Of a stretch of 64,000 bases of DNA, positions 1 to 11,694 are shown piece after piece (the stretch's first letter is position 1; every line of letters begins with the position of its first letter). The position numbers and the translations under genes were made by a program. Below the pieces are notes generated by a model. It made no database searches. It worked only from the letters and a program-made list of their open reading frames with translations, and was not told where the DNA came from. Where the stretch lies: positions 1 to 64,000 of the forward strand of contig NC_015559.1 in NCBI RefSeq assembly GCF_000214215.1. The letters are read 5' to 3'. This stretch comes from Marinomonas posidonica IVIA-Po-181 (lineage in GTDB: Bacteria > Pseudomonadota > Gammaproteobacteria > Pseudomonadales > Marinomonadaceae).

Positions 1-170
1 TTATGCACATAAAATGATTTTTATCTACCGGTGTGCATAACTATTATTGTTATTAACAAATTCGCGCTCGGCCGCCACCAAGGATTTTTTTATTTAATGT
101 GTGGATAACTCAACTTATCCAAGGTAAAATCCGCTTCTTGTCTGTCACTCAACCAGGGAGTACGTTTACA
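1..170. other. oriC edge / dnaA regulatory region with DnaA boxes
   Basis: Three sites fit the DnaA box consensus TTATNCACA: 1-9 on the plus strand (TTATGCACA), 32-40 on the minus strand (TTATGCACA) and 100-108 on the minus strand (TTATCCACA, perfect). A weaker box (TTATCCAAG) lies at 115-123. An AT-rich stretch runs over about 41-60. Adjacent dnaA and the dnaA-dnaN-recF-gyrB order are typical of a chromosomal origin. The stretch is therefore probably the dnaA-side end of oriC, or an autoregulatory dnaA promoter, with the rest lying to the left of the window. Confidence 0.7.
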
Positions 171-1715
171 GTGTCTTTGGAGCATTGGAATCTGTGTCTG
201 CAACGCTTGCAGAGTGAGTTTTCCACATCTCAGTTCAACACTTGGATTCGTCCACTTGAAGCCGAAATGCTCACCGGTGGCGAGCTGTGCTTAAGTGCGC
301 CTAATCGATTTGTGTTGGATTGGGTGAGTAACAAGTATCAAACTCGTATCAAAGAGCTATTATCTGAGTTTGCAGGTGATGATCCCGCGCCAGCGTTAAG
401 CTTGGTGGTTAAATCGCAAGGCTTTGCAACAGCCGCCCCAACACCTCCACCGCCGCCCATTCATCAAAAGCCACCGGTTAATTCGTTTAATACCGAGACC
501 GTGTCTGAATCAGGCTATCGTCCTGGCTTTGGATTAATGGATGAAGAAGACACGCCGCATACAGATTTGGAGTTCGAAGCGCCTTTAACCCTATCGACAG
601 CGGGTTTAAAGGGAGATCCGGAGCCATACGAACAAGGTCAATTGCCACTGACACCGCCAAAGCGCAAGGTGCAAGTCGAAGGCGGTATCAACCACGGCGC
701 TAACCTCAATAATTCCTTTACGTTCGATAACTTTGTTGAAGGTAAGTCGAACCAATTAGCCCATGCAGCGGCTTTGCAAGTTGCTGAAAACCCGGGTGGT
801 GCCTATAACCCATTGTTTATTTACGGTGGTGTGGGACTCGGTAAAACCCACTTAATGCAAGCCGTAGGCACCGAATTAATGCGTCATAACCCTAACGCGA
901 AAGTAGTGTATCTGCATTCTGAGCGGTTTGTGGCGGATATGGTTAAAGCGTTACAACTTAATGCCATTAATGATTTTAAGCGTTACTACCGTTCGGTTGA
1001 TGCTTTGCTGATTGATGATATTCAATTCTTTGCCGGCAAAGATCGTACACAAGAAGAGTTCTTTCATACTTTTAACGCCTTATTAGAAGGTGGCCAGCAA
1101 ATGATCCTCACTTGTGATCGCTATCCGAAAGAAATCCAAGGTTTAGAAGATCGATTGAAATCTCGCTTTGGCTGGGGTCTAACGGTTGCTATTGAGCCTC
1201 CTGAGTTAGAAACTCGTGTGGCTATCCTGATGCGTAAAGCGGATGAAAGTGGCATCAAGCTTTCTTATGATTCGGCGTTCTTTATTGCTCAGAAAATTCG
1301 TTCTAATGTACGTGAATTAGAAGGGGCATTGAAGCGAGTCATTGCCAACTCTCATTTCACTGGTCGAGCGATTACTCCCGATTTTGTTCGTGAGTCATTA
1401 AAAGACCTTTTGGCCTTGCAAGACAAGCTAGTGAACATTGATAATATCCAGCGTATCGTAGCGGAATATTATAAAATCAAAATCAGTGATTTATTATCGA
1501 AGCGCCGCAGTCGATCTGTGGCACGTCCACGACAAGTGGCCATGTCACTTGCGAAAGAATTAACGAATCACAGCTTGCCGGAAATTGGTGACGCCTTTGG
1601 CGGTCGTGACCATACCACGGCGTTGCATGCGATTCGTAAGATTAAAGAGCTACAAGATACGGATTCGGATATCCGTGAAGATTATAAACAATTGATGCGA
1701 ATTCTGACCACCTAA
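171..1715 (+). CDS. dnaA: Chromosomal replication initiator protein DnaA
   Basis: DnaA binds DnaA boxes at oriC and opens the duplex to start replication. The product is 514 aa. It has an N-terminal DnaB-interaction domain ([13 protein letters not shown] onward), a proline-rich variable linker, an AAA+ domain with Walker [10 protein letters not shown] near residue 220 and a Walker B-like LLIDDIQF, and a C-terminal DNA-binding domain with the signature [15 protein letters not shown] near residue 477. The frame is open from an ATG at 99, but the extra 24 residues do not resemble DnaA. The GTG at 171 has a GGGAG ribosome site 10 nt upstream and gives the family's usual N-terminus. With that start, the perfect DnaA box at 100-108 lies upstream of the gene, as expected for autoregulation. 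Confidence 0.97.
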   Translation: MSLEHWNLCLQRLQSEFSTSQFNTWIRPLEAEMLTGGELCLSAPNRFVLDWVSNKYQTRIKELLSEFAGDDPAPALSLVVKSQGFATAAPTPPPPPIHQKPPVNSFNTETVSESGYRPGFGLMDEEDTPHTDLEFEAPLTLSTAGLKGDPEPYEQGQLPLTPPKRKVQVEGGINHGANLNNSFTFDNFVEGKSNQLAHAAALQVAENPGGAYNPLFIYGGVGLGKTHLMQAVGTELMRHNPNAKVVYLHSERFVADMVKALQLNAINDFKRYYRSVDALLIDDIQFFAGKDRTQEEFFHTFNALLEGGQQMILTCDRYPKEIQGLEDRLKSRFGWGLTVAIEPPELETRVAILMRKADESGIKLSYDSAFFIAQKIRSNVRELEGALKRVIANSHFTGRAITPDFVRESLKDLLALQDKLVNIDNIQRIVAEYYKIKISDLLSKRRSRSVARPRQVAMSLAKELTNHSLPEIGDAFGGRDHTTALHAIRKIKELQDTDSDIREDYKQLMRILTT

Positions 1716-1748
1716 ATGGTCTAAGACTTTGAGTTTACGAGGAAAATA

Positions 1749-2846
1749 ATGAAATTTTCAGTCGTCCGCGAGACACTTCTCAAACCACTTCAACTAGTGG
1801 CTGGCGTTGTAGAACGCAAACAAACCATGCCGGTATTAGCCAATGTTTTGGTGGAAGTTAAAGACCAAATATTGACGCTAACGGGCTCCGATTTGGAAGT
1901 CGAATTGGTTGGTCATGTACCACTCGATGAGTGCGAAGAAGGTCGCATTACGGTACCTGCTCGTAAGTTGATGGACATTTGTAAAAGTTTGCCAGATAGC
2001 GCTGTGATTGAATTCACTTTGGATGAGCAAAAAGCCGTGATTCGTTCTGGACGTTCACGTTTTAGCTTGTCGACCTTGCCAGCAGATGAGTTTCCGAATA
2101 TCCAAGACATGCAAGGTGACCTGACCGTTGCTATTGCGCAAAACAGTGTTCGTCGTTTGATTGATCGCACCGGTTTTGCCATGGCTAACCAAGATGTTCG
2201 TTATTACCTAAATGGCATGTTGTTGGAAGTGGCTGATGGTCAACTACGTGTGGTCGCAACAGATGGTCACCGTTTGGCGACGGCGGTAGAAGACGCTCAA
2301 GTTAGTGGTGATCTGACGCAGGTTATTGTGCCGCGCAAAGGTGTCTTGGAGCTCAACCGTTTGTTGAGTGATACTGATGAATTGGTAGAAATTGCCATTG
2401 GTACGAACCACATCCGTGCCAAAGTGGCAGATTATGTTTTCACGTCTAAATTAGTGGATGGTAAATTCCCAGATTATCATCGAGTGATTCCACGCAATAA
2501 TGAAAAAATTGTCATTGCCGATCGTTTGGAATTGCGTCAGGTTTTCCTTCGAGCATCCATTCTTTCCAATGAAAAATATCGTGGTGTGCGTTTGATTTTA
2601 TCTAACGGCATGTTGCAAGTCTTTGCCAATAACCCAGAGCAAGAAGAAGCCGAAGAGTCGGTTTTGGTTCAATACCAAGGCGACAATATGGAAGTGGGCT
2701 TCAATGTTGGTTATTTGTTGGATGTATTAGGTGTGGTTGACTCACAAGAAGTGCGTTTATCCTTAAATGATTCCAACAGCAGTGCCTTGATTGAGGAAGC
2801 ACAGAGTCATGCCGCACAATATGTTGTGATGCCAATGCGCTTATAA
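1749..2846 (+). CDS. dnaN: DNA polymerase III beta sliding clamp
   Basis: This is the ring-shaped processivity clamp that tethers DNA polymerase III and repair polymerases to DNA. The 365-aa length matches the usual family size of about 366. The N-terminus MKFSVVRETLLKPLQLV and the C-terminus ending HAAQYVVMPMRL are characteristic, and three clamp subdomains are expected. GAGG lies just before the ATG. The gene starts 33 nt after the dnaA stop, with no terminator between them, so it is probably co-transcribed with dnaA. Confidence 0.98.
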   Translation: MKFSVVRETLLKPLQLVAGVVERKQTMPVLANVLVEVKDQILTLTGSDLEVELVGHVPLDECEEGRITVPARKLMDICKSLPDSAVIEFTLDEQKAVIRSGRSRFSLSTLPADEFPNIQDMQGDLTVAIAQNSVRRLIDRTGFAMANQDVRYYLNGMLLEVADGQLRVVATDGHRLATAVEDAQVSGDLTQVIVPRKGVLELNRLLSDTDELVEIAIGTNHIRAKVADYVFTSKLVDGKFPDYHRVIPRNNEKIVIADRLELRQVFLRASILSNEKYRGVRLILSNGMLQVFANNPEQEEAEESVLVQYQGDNMEVGFNVGYLLDVLGVVDSQEVRLSLNDSNSSALIEEAQSHAAQYVVMPMRL

Positions 2847-2926
2847 TAGCGTATTGATATCTTAGCGTACTCACCCGCTTGCGCCAGCAAGCGGGCCGTT
2901 CCTCTCCCGATCAAGGTTTAACGATT

Positions 2927-4033
2927 ATGCCGCTGGTGCGTTTGGACATTTCTCATGTTCGCAACCTTTCTAGTGTGCGCTTTGAACCATCGCCTCAAGT
3001 AAATCTCATTGTGGGGAAAAATGGCAGTGGTAAAACCTCGGTTTTAGAAGCCATTCATCTTCTATCCTTTGGTCGATCTTTTCGCAGTCACAAACATAAA
3101 ACCTACATACAGCATGATAATGAGGCGTGTTTGATCTTTGCTCAACTTGCTCAAGCGGATGGCCGCACCACCCGAGTGGGTTTACAGCGTCAGCGTGATG
3201 GACAGATTGATGTGCGTATTCAAGGACAACGAGCGCAATCTGTGATTGAGTTGGCAGAACGTCTGCCGGTGCAATTAATCAACCCAGATGCGTTCCGATT
3301 ATTAGAGGGTTCCCCAAGTATTAGACGACAATTCATCGACTGGGGAGCGTTCCATTTTGATCATGAATTTATTTCTGCTTGGCGAGGGTGGCAAAAAGCA
3401 TTAAAACAGCGGAATACCTTGCTCAGACGTGGTAAAATCTCAGCCAGTTTGTTGTCCGCTTTCGATCAAGAATTGATCCGACTGGGAGAGCAAGTCAATC
3501 TGTCGAGAAAAGCGTATGTTGAGAAGCTGACGCCGCAATTTCACCGAGTATTATCCCTGTTAACGGATGCGCTCAAAGTGGACCTGCACTTTTTTCAGGG
3601 TTGGGATGCGCAAAAGACATTATCAATGGCTGTTGAAGCCGGACGTGAACGAGATATCGAGCTGGGTTACACCCATACTGGCCCGCAGCGCGCCGACTTA
3701 AGGGTGAAGACTGCGACGGGAGATGCGTTGGACACGCTGTCACGCGGCCAACAAAAGCTTGTGGTCTCGGCGTTGAAAATTGCCCAAGGGCAATTGTTAA
3801 TTGATATGGGTCGTCCCCTTGTATTTTTAGTGGACGATTTACCGGCTGAACTCGATAGCCAACATAGACAAAAACTTTGTCAGTTGTTGGAGTCGTTGAA
3901 CAGTCAAATTTTTATTACCAGTGTTGAGCCTGACACAACGGATTTTACTTGGGCCGACAGCACAGACGTTCGTCAGTTTGTTATGCAGCAAGGCGAGTTG
4001 TCATTATTGAGCAAAGGTTTGCAGGAGAGTTAA
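2927..4033 (+). CDS. recF: DNA replication and repair protein RecF
   Basis: RecF is an SMC-like ATPase that helps load RecA at single-strand gaps with RecO and RecR. The product is 368 aa. Walker A GKNGSGKTS lies at residues 30-38, the ABC-type signature is near LSRGQQK, and a Walker B-like region is FLVDDLPAELD. The frame opens earlier, at 2879, but the ATG at 2927 gives the standard RecF start (MPLVRLDISHVRNL) and has AAGG upstream. The TAA stop abuts the gyrB ATG, so translation of the two is probably coupled. Confidence 0.97.
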   Translation: MPLVRLDISHVRNLSSVRFEPSPQVNLIVGKNGSGKTSVLEAIHLLSFGRSFRSHKHKTYIQHDNEACLIFAQLAQADGRTTRVGLQRQRDGQIDVRIQGQRAQSVIELAERLPVQLINPDAFRLLEGSPSIRRQFIDWGAFHFDHEFISAWRGWQKALKQRNTLLRRGKISASLLSAFDQELIRLGEQVNLSRKAYVEKLTPQFHRVLSLLTDALKVDLHFFQGWDAQKTLSMAVEAGRERDIELGYTHTGPQRADLRVKTATGDALDTLSRGQQKLVVSALKIAQGQLLIDMGRPLVFLVDDLPAELDSQHRQKLCQLLESLNSQIFITSVEPDTTDFTWADSTDVRQFVMQQGELSLLSKGLQES

Positions 4034-6457
<2,424 letters not shown>

Positions 6458-6485
6458 GCGACATTTGATGCGATGAAAACCCGAA

Positions 6486-6515
6486 AGGGCTAGACGTTTC
6501 GTCTAGCCCTTTTTT
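6486..6515 (+). terminator. Rho-independent terminator after gyrB
   Basis: An 11-bp perfect stem (AGGGCTAGACG / CGTCTAGCCCT) with a TTT loop is followed by a T-run. It lies 28 nt after the gyrB stop. Confidence 0.93.
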
Positions 6516-6520
6516 GTGTC

Positions 6521-6556
6521 AAAAAAAGCCCAACCCGCATAAACGGATTGGGCTTG
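6521..6556 (-). terminator. Rho-independent terminator after qorB (minus strand)
   Basis: On the minus strand, AAGCCCAATCCG pairs with CGGGTTGGGCTT (one mismatch, 6-nt loop) and is followed by seven T. It terminates qorB, back to back with the gyrB terminator. Confidence 0.85.
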
Positions 6557-6583
6557 TTGGAGCGTCATGCTATCAACGCACGT

Positions 6584-7435
6584 CTAAAGAGCGGCTTTAA
6601 TGCTGTCTACGATAGGCGTAGTTGGACGACCAATTAAAGTGCTTAGATCTTTGCTGTCGCTGTACAGAGCGCCCTTTGAAGCACCTACATCTGAATCTGC
6701 AAGGATGCCTGCAAAGCCTTCTGGCAGGCCAGTACCGACTAGGATATTAGTGTACTCTTCGGCTGGAAGGTCTTGGTAAACTACCGTTTTGCCCGTCACT
6801 TCACTGATAGCGGCGGCGTATTCCGCAAGAGTGAAAGCTTGGTCACCGGCCAACTCATAGATTTTACCTGCTTGGTTGTCAGCTGTGATGACCACAGCTG
6901 CGGCTTCCGCATAGTCTTGACGAGTGGCGGTGGCGTACTTGCCCTCTCCTGCACTGCCTAATACCGCACCATGTTCTAGTGCCATACCAATCGACCCTGT
7001 GTAGTTCTCTGAATACCAGCCATTGCGCAGAAGCACGAAAGGCATACCGGATGCGATCAAGGCTTTTTCTGTTTGTATGTGTTCTTCCGCTAAGGCAAGT
7101 GGTGACTCTTGAGCTCTCATGATGCTGGTATAGGCCAACAATTCAACACCGGCTTGTTGTGCCGCATGGATGACATTTTTGTGCTGTGGAAAGCGTTGTC
7201 CTACTTCACTTGAAGACACTAACATCACGCGTTTAACACCGTCGAACGCGGCGTCTAATGATGCTGGGTCTGAGTAATCGGCTTTGCGCACTACTACACC
7301 TTGATCCGCAAGAGCTTGCGCTTTTTCTGGTGAACGAACGGCAGCGACGATTTGATTAGCAGGGGTACCGCGTTTGATTAGGTTGTTAACGATTAGGTTA
7401 CCAAGTTGACCTGTTGCACCTGTGACTAAGATCAT
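6584..7435 (-). CDS. qorB: NAD(P)H:quinone oxidoreductase, QorB (YtfG) type
   Basis: This NmrA-like short-chain fold protein is likely to reduce quinones with NADPH, as E. coli QorB does. The 283-aa product has the nucleotide-binding loop GATGQLG at residues 6-12. The segments SSSEVGQR, LLRNGWYSENY and ADSDVGASKG closely follow QorB as I remember it. In many bacteria qorB is divergent from an HxlR-type redox regulator, but none is adjacent here. The upstream gap carries repeated GTAAGTA motifs that could be an operator. The gene stands alone between terminators and the siderophore genes. Confidence 0.9.
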   Translation of the reverse strand: MILVTGATGQLGNLIVNNLIKRGTPANQIVAAVRSPEKAQALADQGVVVRKADYSDPASLDAAFDGVKRVMLVSSSEVGQRFPQHKNVIHAAQQAGVELLAYTSIMRAQESPLALAEEHIQTEKALIASGMPFVLLRNGWYSENYTGSIGMALEHGAVLGSAGEGKYATATRQDYAEAAAVVITADNQAGKIYELAGDQAFTLAEYAAAISEVTGKTVVYQDLPAEEYTNILVGTGLPEGFAGILADSDVGASKGALYSDSKDLSTLIGRPTTPIVDSIKAAL

Positions 7436-7584
7436 AATGTATCTCCTATAGAGTAGTTGTTTAAACTTGATGAAAAGCAGAATACATCACTAACAAACTT
7501 TTAGTAAGTACATACAAAAAGGTAAGTATAAAAATAACCGTTATTTTTCATAAAAAGGTAAAACTTGTTTTATAGTTGAGCCAG

Positions 7585-7602
7585 AAAGTAAGTGCTTACT
7601 TT
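7585..7602. promoter_or_regulatory. Perfect inverted repeat upstream of qorB
   Basis: AAAGTAAG-TG-CTTACTTT is a perfect 8-bp inverted repeat. It reaches the stop codon of the ferric reductase gene, about 150 bp upstream of qorB. Related GTAAGTA half-sites occur at about 7503-7510 and 7521-7529. It could be a regulator operator or a weak hairpin at the end of the upstream gene. Confidence 0.4.
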
Positions 7603-8378
7603 TATTTTGAGGCTTGTTTTTTCTTATTTGGCTTGTTGTTTTTAGGGCAAGAAGCGCAGAAATTACCTTCTTCTCTACGAAAATGTAAACAACAGGTTTG
7701 CCGAACAAACATGGGAGCTTGGCTTGTTTGATCCTCTTGTAATCGCTGTAAGGCTTTGGTGGGTAAGGCTAAAATGTCTGCCCAGAGATGAAATTCTGCT
7801 GTTAAATTGAAGCGATTATGATTCTGTTGATCTTGTTGCTGCACATAGCTTTGTAGATACAGCATGGTTTCAATCAGTTGATCAGCCAATAAGGCTTGAT
7901 AAAGGATAGGACGACCACCCTGCTGGGCAATCAGCTCTGACTGATAGGATTGGAATAACGAATGTAAGCCCTGACCTAGATGTTCAATCAATGCCGCATG
8001 TGAGCTTTGGTCGAGCCATTGATCGTCTGCCAGTTGATAACCGCAAACCATTTCCCCCACTTGTTTTTGTTTGATAGTGGCGATGTTACTTGGTACGGCG
8101 CGTAAGTGATAAACGCAGATTAGGGCTAAATAAATAGGTTGCCAGCAAAGCAATCCCCAGTTGCGAATACGCCAGTAAGGCGAACCCGTTTTCGGGTGCG
8201 CCTTACTGATCGTGTGATGAAGAGAAGCAATGAGTTCTGCTGTGTCAGGCCAAGACTCGGGGGAATCAGCTTGAGTCTTGGCTGTCTCTAAATGATGCAT
8301 TTGGTTGGGGCGTTGACCATCCAATACGGGAATCAAATGTCGAGCAGTGTGAAATAACTCATCTAGATAAGATGCCAT
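7602..8378 (-). CDS. Siderophore ferric-iron reductase (FhuF-like, 2Fe-2S)
   Basis: The product probably reduces Fe(III) in an imported siderophore to release Fe(II) in the cytoplasm. It is 258 aa. The diagnostic feature is the C-terminal cysteine cluster with C229, C230, C241 and C244 (CCLHFRREEGNFCASCP), which in FhuF-like reductases ligates a 2Fe-2S cluster. The rest is poorly conserved, as usual for this family. It lies 15 nt after the TonB-dependent receptor on the same strand, so the two form an uptake-plus-release pair, probably under the Fur-like site upstream of the receptor. The lysine-rich tail has no clear role. Confidence 0.85.
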   Translation of the reverse strand: MASYLDELFHTARHLIPVLDGQRPNQMHHLETAKTQADSPESWPDTAELIASLHHTISKAHPKTGSPYWRIRNWGLLCWQPIYLALICVYHLRAVPSNIATIKQKQVGEMVCGYQLADDQWLDQSSHAALIEHLGQGLHSLFQSYQSELIAQQGGRPILYQALLADQLIETMLYLQSYVQQQDQQNHNRFNLTAEFHLWADILALPTKALQRLQEDQTSQAPMFVRQTCCLHFRREEGNFCASCPKNNKPNKKKQASK

Positions 8379-8393
8379 CTAGTTTTAACCTCA

Positions 8394-10505
8394 TTAAAAT
8401 TCATAACGCCCTGTTAGTTCAAAAGAACGGTCTGCTCCGAACCAGCAGGTTGTTGTGCTGTAGCAACTGAAGTAGGTTTCATCAAGCAGATTTGAAATGG
8501 CCAATTGAATACTTGCTCCTTTCCAGTTAGGTGACAGTTGCGCTAGATCATAGCCTACCGAAACATCAACAAGAGTATAGGATGGCATAGTATCCGAATT
8601 AGCAGCATCCATTTGCATCTCTCCGACATAACGAATGCCCGCTCCTAAATTTGCTCCAACCAGTTTCCCGGATGCCGGTTTGTAAGACAGCCAAGTACTG
8701 AGCTGTTTTTCAGGGATACGAATCGGTGTTGTGCCTTTTAGTCGAGTTTCATCTTTATTAATTTCAACATCCTGTACATTAGCGGCGACTGATAGTTTAA
8801 TTTCTTCTGTTAGCGCTTTTTGGACTTCCAATTCAATACCACGAGAACGAATTTCGTCTACTTGAGTTTTACTGTAAACATCATCTGGGTCCGTTGTTAG
8901 ATAATCGTTTTTGGTGATTTCGTAGACAGCCAAGCTGGTATTAAAACCATTTGCGTTGTATTTCAAGCCGGCTTCCCACTGCGAAGACGTTGTTGGGTCG
9001 TAGTTTTCTCCTGAATTTCGAGTATCAATGATAGGCTCGAAACTTTGAGAATAACTGATAAAAGGGGATACACCGTTTTCGAATTCATACAATGTGCCTA
9101 GACGACCACTAAAATGCGTCTGATCTACGTCTCTAGTTGCTTCAGAACCATAGTTCAAACCACTTTCGTCGTATTTATATTGGTCATACCGACCTCCAGC
9201 AATCAAGATTAATTGATCAAAACGCATTTGATCTTGTAGATATAAACCTAATTGCGAGCTTTCGTAGTCATGATCACTATAATCAACAAAAGTTAAGTCA
9301 TTTGCCGTAAATTGATTGTTATCAGGGTTGTACAAATCAATTGTGGGTACCGCGGTAGCATACTTATATTTAAAGTTTGACTTGGTCTGTAAGTAGTCGA
9401 CTCCGAAAAGCACATTGTGTTCTACATTCCCTATGTCAAAGACACCAGAAAATTGGTTGTCAATGCTGAAGCTTTCAGATTCTTCATCGGTTATATAAGC
9501 GAATCGATTAGCTGTGCGGTTATCTGATTGTAGACCTGTTGCATAAGCCATTTCTTGATAAGACTCTGCAGTGGTAAAACGAGCATTTTGCAAATAGCTC
9601 CAAGTGTCATTGATTTTATGGTCAATTTTATAACCTAAAATCAAAAACTCTCTTTCGAATGTATTGAAATCTACATCACCCAAAAACGTATCTGAATCCA
9701 CTTTCCCATATTCATTATCATAAATGGTCCCTACTCCAGGTAGTACACCAAAAGTCCCCATACTTGGGTCCTTTTGATAGTACATATTGAGATTCACAAG
9801 CGTATCTTCACTGACTTTAATGTCTAATGAAGGCGCAATCATAACTCGCTCTTCTGTAGTAGTATCTGCTTGACCATCTTTATCACGGACAAGACCGATT
9901 AATCGATAATTAACGGCATCGCTGATGGAACCAGTTGAATCAAATGAAGCTTCTTTTTTATTGTCACTACCTACAGTGACTTCAACAGAGTTTTGGCTAG
10001 TGACTTGAGGAGCTTTGCTGATCATATTGACCATACCACCAGGGGGCATGCTGCCATATAAAGTAGAAGCAGGTCCTTTGAATACTTCTATTTGGCTAAC
10101 AGCACTGGCATCGATTTGAGCTTGTAAATTGTTGCCGTTAGATAGCAAAGGTAAACCGTCGTAGTAAACCAGTGTGTTATCAAAACCACGAATGTTGAAT
10201 AAATCTAAGCGTGTGATTGAGCCACCGCGAAGCTCACTGTGAACGCCTGCTGTATATCGAACCGCTTCCGATAAGCTTTCTACACCACGCTCTTCAAGTG
10301 TTTCTGATTCTATAATACTGATGGCTTGCGGTGTTTCTTCTGCATCCAACTGGGTTTTTGTGGCGGTATTCCGATAGGTTTGGCCCTTCACTTCAAGGGT
10401 GCTTAGGTCATTAATATCAATAGTATCTTCAGCGATGGCTTGACCTGTCGCAATGGCGATTGCCAGGGCGATCAAAGTAGGTCGAAATGACTGAGTCGAG
10501 TTCAT
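8394..10505 (-). CDS. TonB-dependent siderophore receptor
   Basis: This is an outer-membrane gated channel for a ferric siderophore, energised by TonB-ExbBD. The 703-aa product has a signal peptide of about 25 residues (MNSTQSFRPTLIALAIAIATG...), a plug domain with TPQAISIIESETLEERG and the GG-rich latch region, a 22-strand-barrel-like remainder and a terminal aromatic residue (YEF). The end segment NLLDETYFSCYS...CWFGADRSF resembles hydroxamate receptors such as FhuE/FoxA; that substrate is an inference. The frame opens earlier, at 10589, but the ATG at 10505 has GGAG 6 nt upstream and starts a proper signal peptide. The Fur-like box sits immediately upstream. Confidence 0.93.
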   Translation of the reverse strand: MNSTQSFRPTLIALAIAIATGQAIAEDTIDINDLSTLEVKGQTYRNTATKTQLDAEETPQAISIIESETLEERGVESLSEAVRYTAGVHSELRGGSITRLDLFNIRGFDNTLVYYDGLPLLSNGNNLQAQIDASAVSQIEVFKGPASTLYGSMPPGGMVNMISKAPQVTSQNSVEVTVGSDNKKEASFDSTGSISDAVNYRLIGLVRDKDGQADTTTEERVMIAPSLDIKVSEDTLVNLNMYYQKDPSMGTFGVLPGVGTIYDNEYGKVDSDTFLGDVDFNTFEREFLILGYKIDHKINDTWSYLQNARFTTAESYQEMAYATGLQSDNRTANRFAYITDEESESFSIDNQFSGVFDIGNVEHNVLFGVDYLQTKSNFKYKYATAVPTIDLYNPDNNQFTANDLTFVDYSDHDYESSQLGLYLQDQMRFDQLILIAGGRYDQYKYDESGLNYGSEATRDVDQTHFSGRLGTLYEFENGVSPFISYSQSFEPIIDTRNSGENYDPTTSSQWEAGLKYNANGFNTSLAVYEITKNDYLTTDPDDVYSKTQVDEIRSRGIELEVQKALTEEIKLSVAANVQDVEINKDETRLKGTTPIRIPEKQLSTWLSYKPASGKLVGANLGAGIRYVGEMQMDAANSDTMPSYTLVDVSVGYDLAQLSPNWKGASIQLAISNLLDETYFSCYSTTTCWFGADRSFELTGRYEF

Positions 10506-10533
10506 TGTTGCTCCGAGAATAATGTTAGTTATG

Positions 10534-10550
10534 AGAATGACTCTCATTCT
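10534..10550. promoter_or_regulatory. Fur-box-like operator upstream of the siderophore receptor
   Basis: AGAATGA-CTC-TCATTCT is a perfect 7-bp inverted repeat with a 3-bp spacer. It matches the core of Fur sites (GAATGA / TCATTC) and lies 29 bp before the receptor ATG. It predicts repression by iron-loaded Fur. Confidence 0.75.
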
Positions 10551-10604
10551 ATTGATCTCGTCTTTGGAAAACTTAACGATTTGGTGCAAGTTATAACTCT
10601 TGCT

Positions 10605-11486
10605 CTACTTTCTCGATTCTATGGGAAGCCAATATTCCATATAACTGTTTGGGTCGGCTGGATCATAGTTGGATTGATACATTTCCAGCTCAAAACCAGA
10701 TACGCCGTTGTAGTCAGAATCTGGTAGCCAATAAAATAGAAACCAACGAACGGCTTCTTCAATGGCCTGAACTTTACCGTGAACGGGTATAACAGCATAT
10801 TCCTGAGCAGGTACAGTTAGAGTAGGGTAATCTTCGGGCAGCATGGTTTGTTCGAGATAGCTAGCCCAATAGTGTATTTGTTCAGGATGATGGGGACAAA
10901 ATTTCGTATCAATGACACCAATAGGCTGCCCTTCTAAATTATTTTTAACTAACTCACCGTCGACTTTGCGCCATAATTCTCTGACCTTATATTGAAAGTC
11001 CGGTTGATTAGAAAAGGGCCCATAAACCCAGTCGGATTGTGCTTTTAGTTGAAAGGCGCTGCGGTTTTCAATGCGAATCTGGGTAAAGGCTTTGGGGGCT
11101 TCCACTCTATGATTGGCTTGTCGATATTGCAAAGGCGTGCGTAAACCTTGGCGTACGCCCCGCTGGCGATAATCTCTTGGTGTGGTGTGGAACATCTGTT
11201 TAAAAGCGCGAGAAAAACTGATTTCCGAATCAAACCCACATTGTATCGCAATGTCCAAATGTCGTTGCGGACTGGAAAGAAGCAACTCTGCAGCATGGCT
11301 AAGTCTTAGTTCTCGAGTGTATTGGGCCACTGTTAGTCCAGTGGCTTCACCAAAGACACGTTGAAACTGCCAGCGTGACCAACAGCTTTTCTCGGCTAAT
11401 TCGGCCACATGGATGGTTTCATCTAAATGGTCATGGATATAGTCGAGTACCTTTTCAATGCGATTCAACTTGTCTTGGTTTGTCAT
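10605..11486 (-). CDS. AraC-family regulator with GyrI-like effector domain (Rob-like)
   Basis: The N-terminal AraC DNA-binding region has two helix-turn-helix motifs (about residues 20-115, including FGEATGLTVAQYTRELRLSHAAELL and CGFDSEISFSRAFKQMF). It is followed by a GyrI/AraC-E-type ligand-binding domain (about 120-290). This order is that of Rob rather than classical AraC. It lies about 100 bp upstream of the siderophore receptor in the same orientation and has its own Fur-like site, so a role in siderophore uptake control is plausible. The frame could also start at the GTG at 11501. Neither start has a strong ribosome site, and the ATG at 11486 was chosen. Confidence 0.85.
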   Translation of the reverse strand: MTNQDKLNRIEKVLDYIHDHLDETIHVAELAEKSCWSRWQFQRVFGEATGLTVAQYTRELRLSHAAELLLSSPQRHLDIAIQCGFDSEISFSRAFKQMFHTTPRDYRQRGVRQGLRTPLQYRQANHRVEAPKAFTQIRIENRSAFQLKAQSDWVYGPFSNQPDFQYKVRELWRKVDGELVKNNLEGQPIGVIDTKFCPHHPEQIHYWASYLEQTMLPEDYPTLTVPAQEYAVIPVHGKVQAIEEAVRWFLFYWLPDSDYNGVSGFELEMYQSNYDPADPNSYMEYWLPIESRK

Positions 11487-11508
11487 ATGGGCATCTGGCA
11501 CAACATTA

Positions 11509-11527
11509 AATAATAACTATTATCATC
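11509..11527. promoter_or_regulatory. Fur-box-like operator upstream of the AraC regulator
   Basis: Read on the minus strand, GATGATAATAGTTATTATT matches 14 of 19 positions of the classical Fur box GATAATGATAATCATTATC. It lies 22 bp before the chosen start of the AraC gene and could also act on the divergent MFS gene. Confidence 0.6.
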
Positions 11528-11694
11528 TAATTGAGAGGCGCTGCCAATGATCTATCCTCAGCTACCAATGAGTTTTGAAAAGCCCTAGGATTTAATCAGC
11601 TTGCATGATTAAATCCAGCAGATTGTGAACAACAATAATCTTCTGTGAGTCATTGAATAGACTGACGTATCAATATGTTTTTGGATGAACTGCG

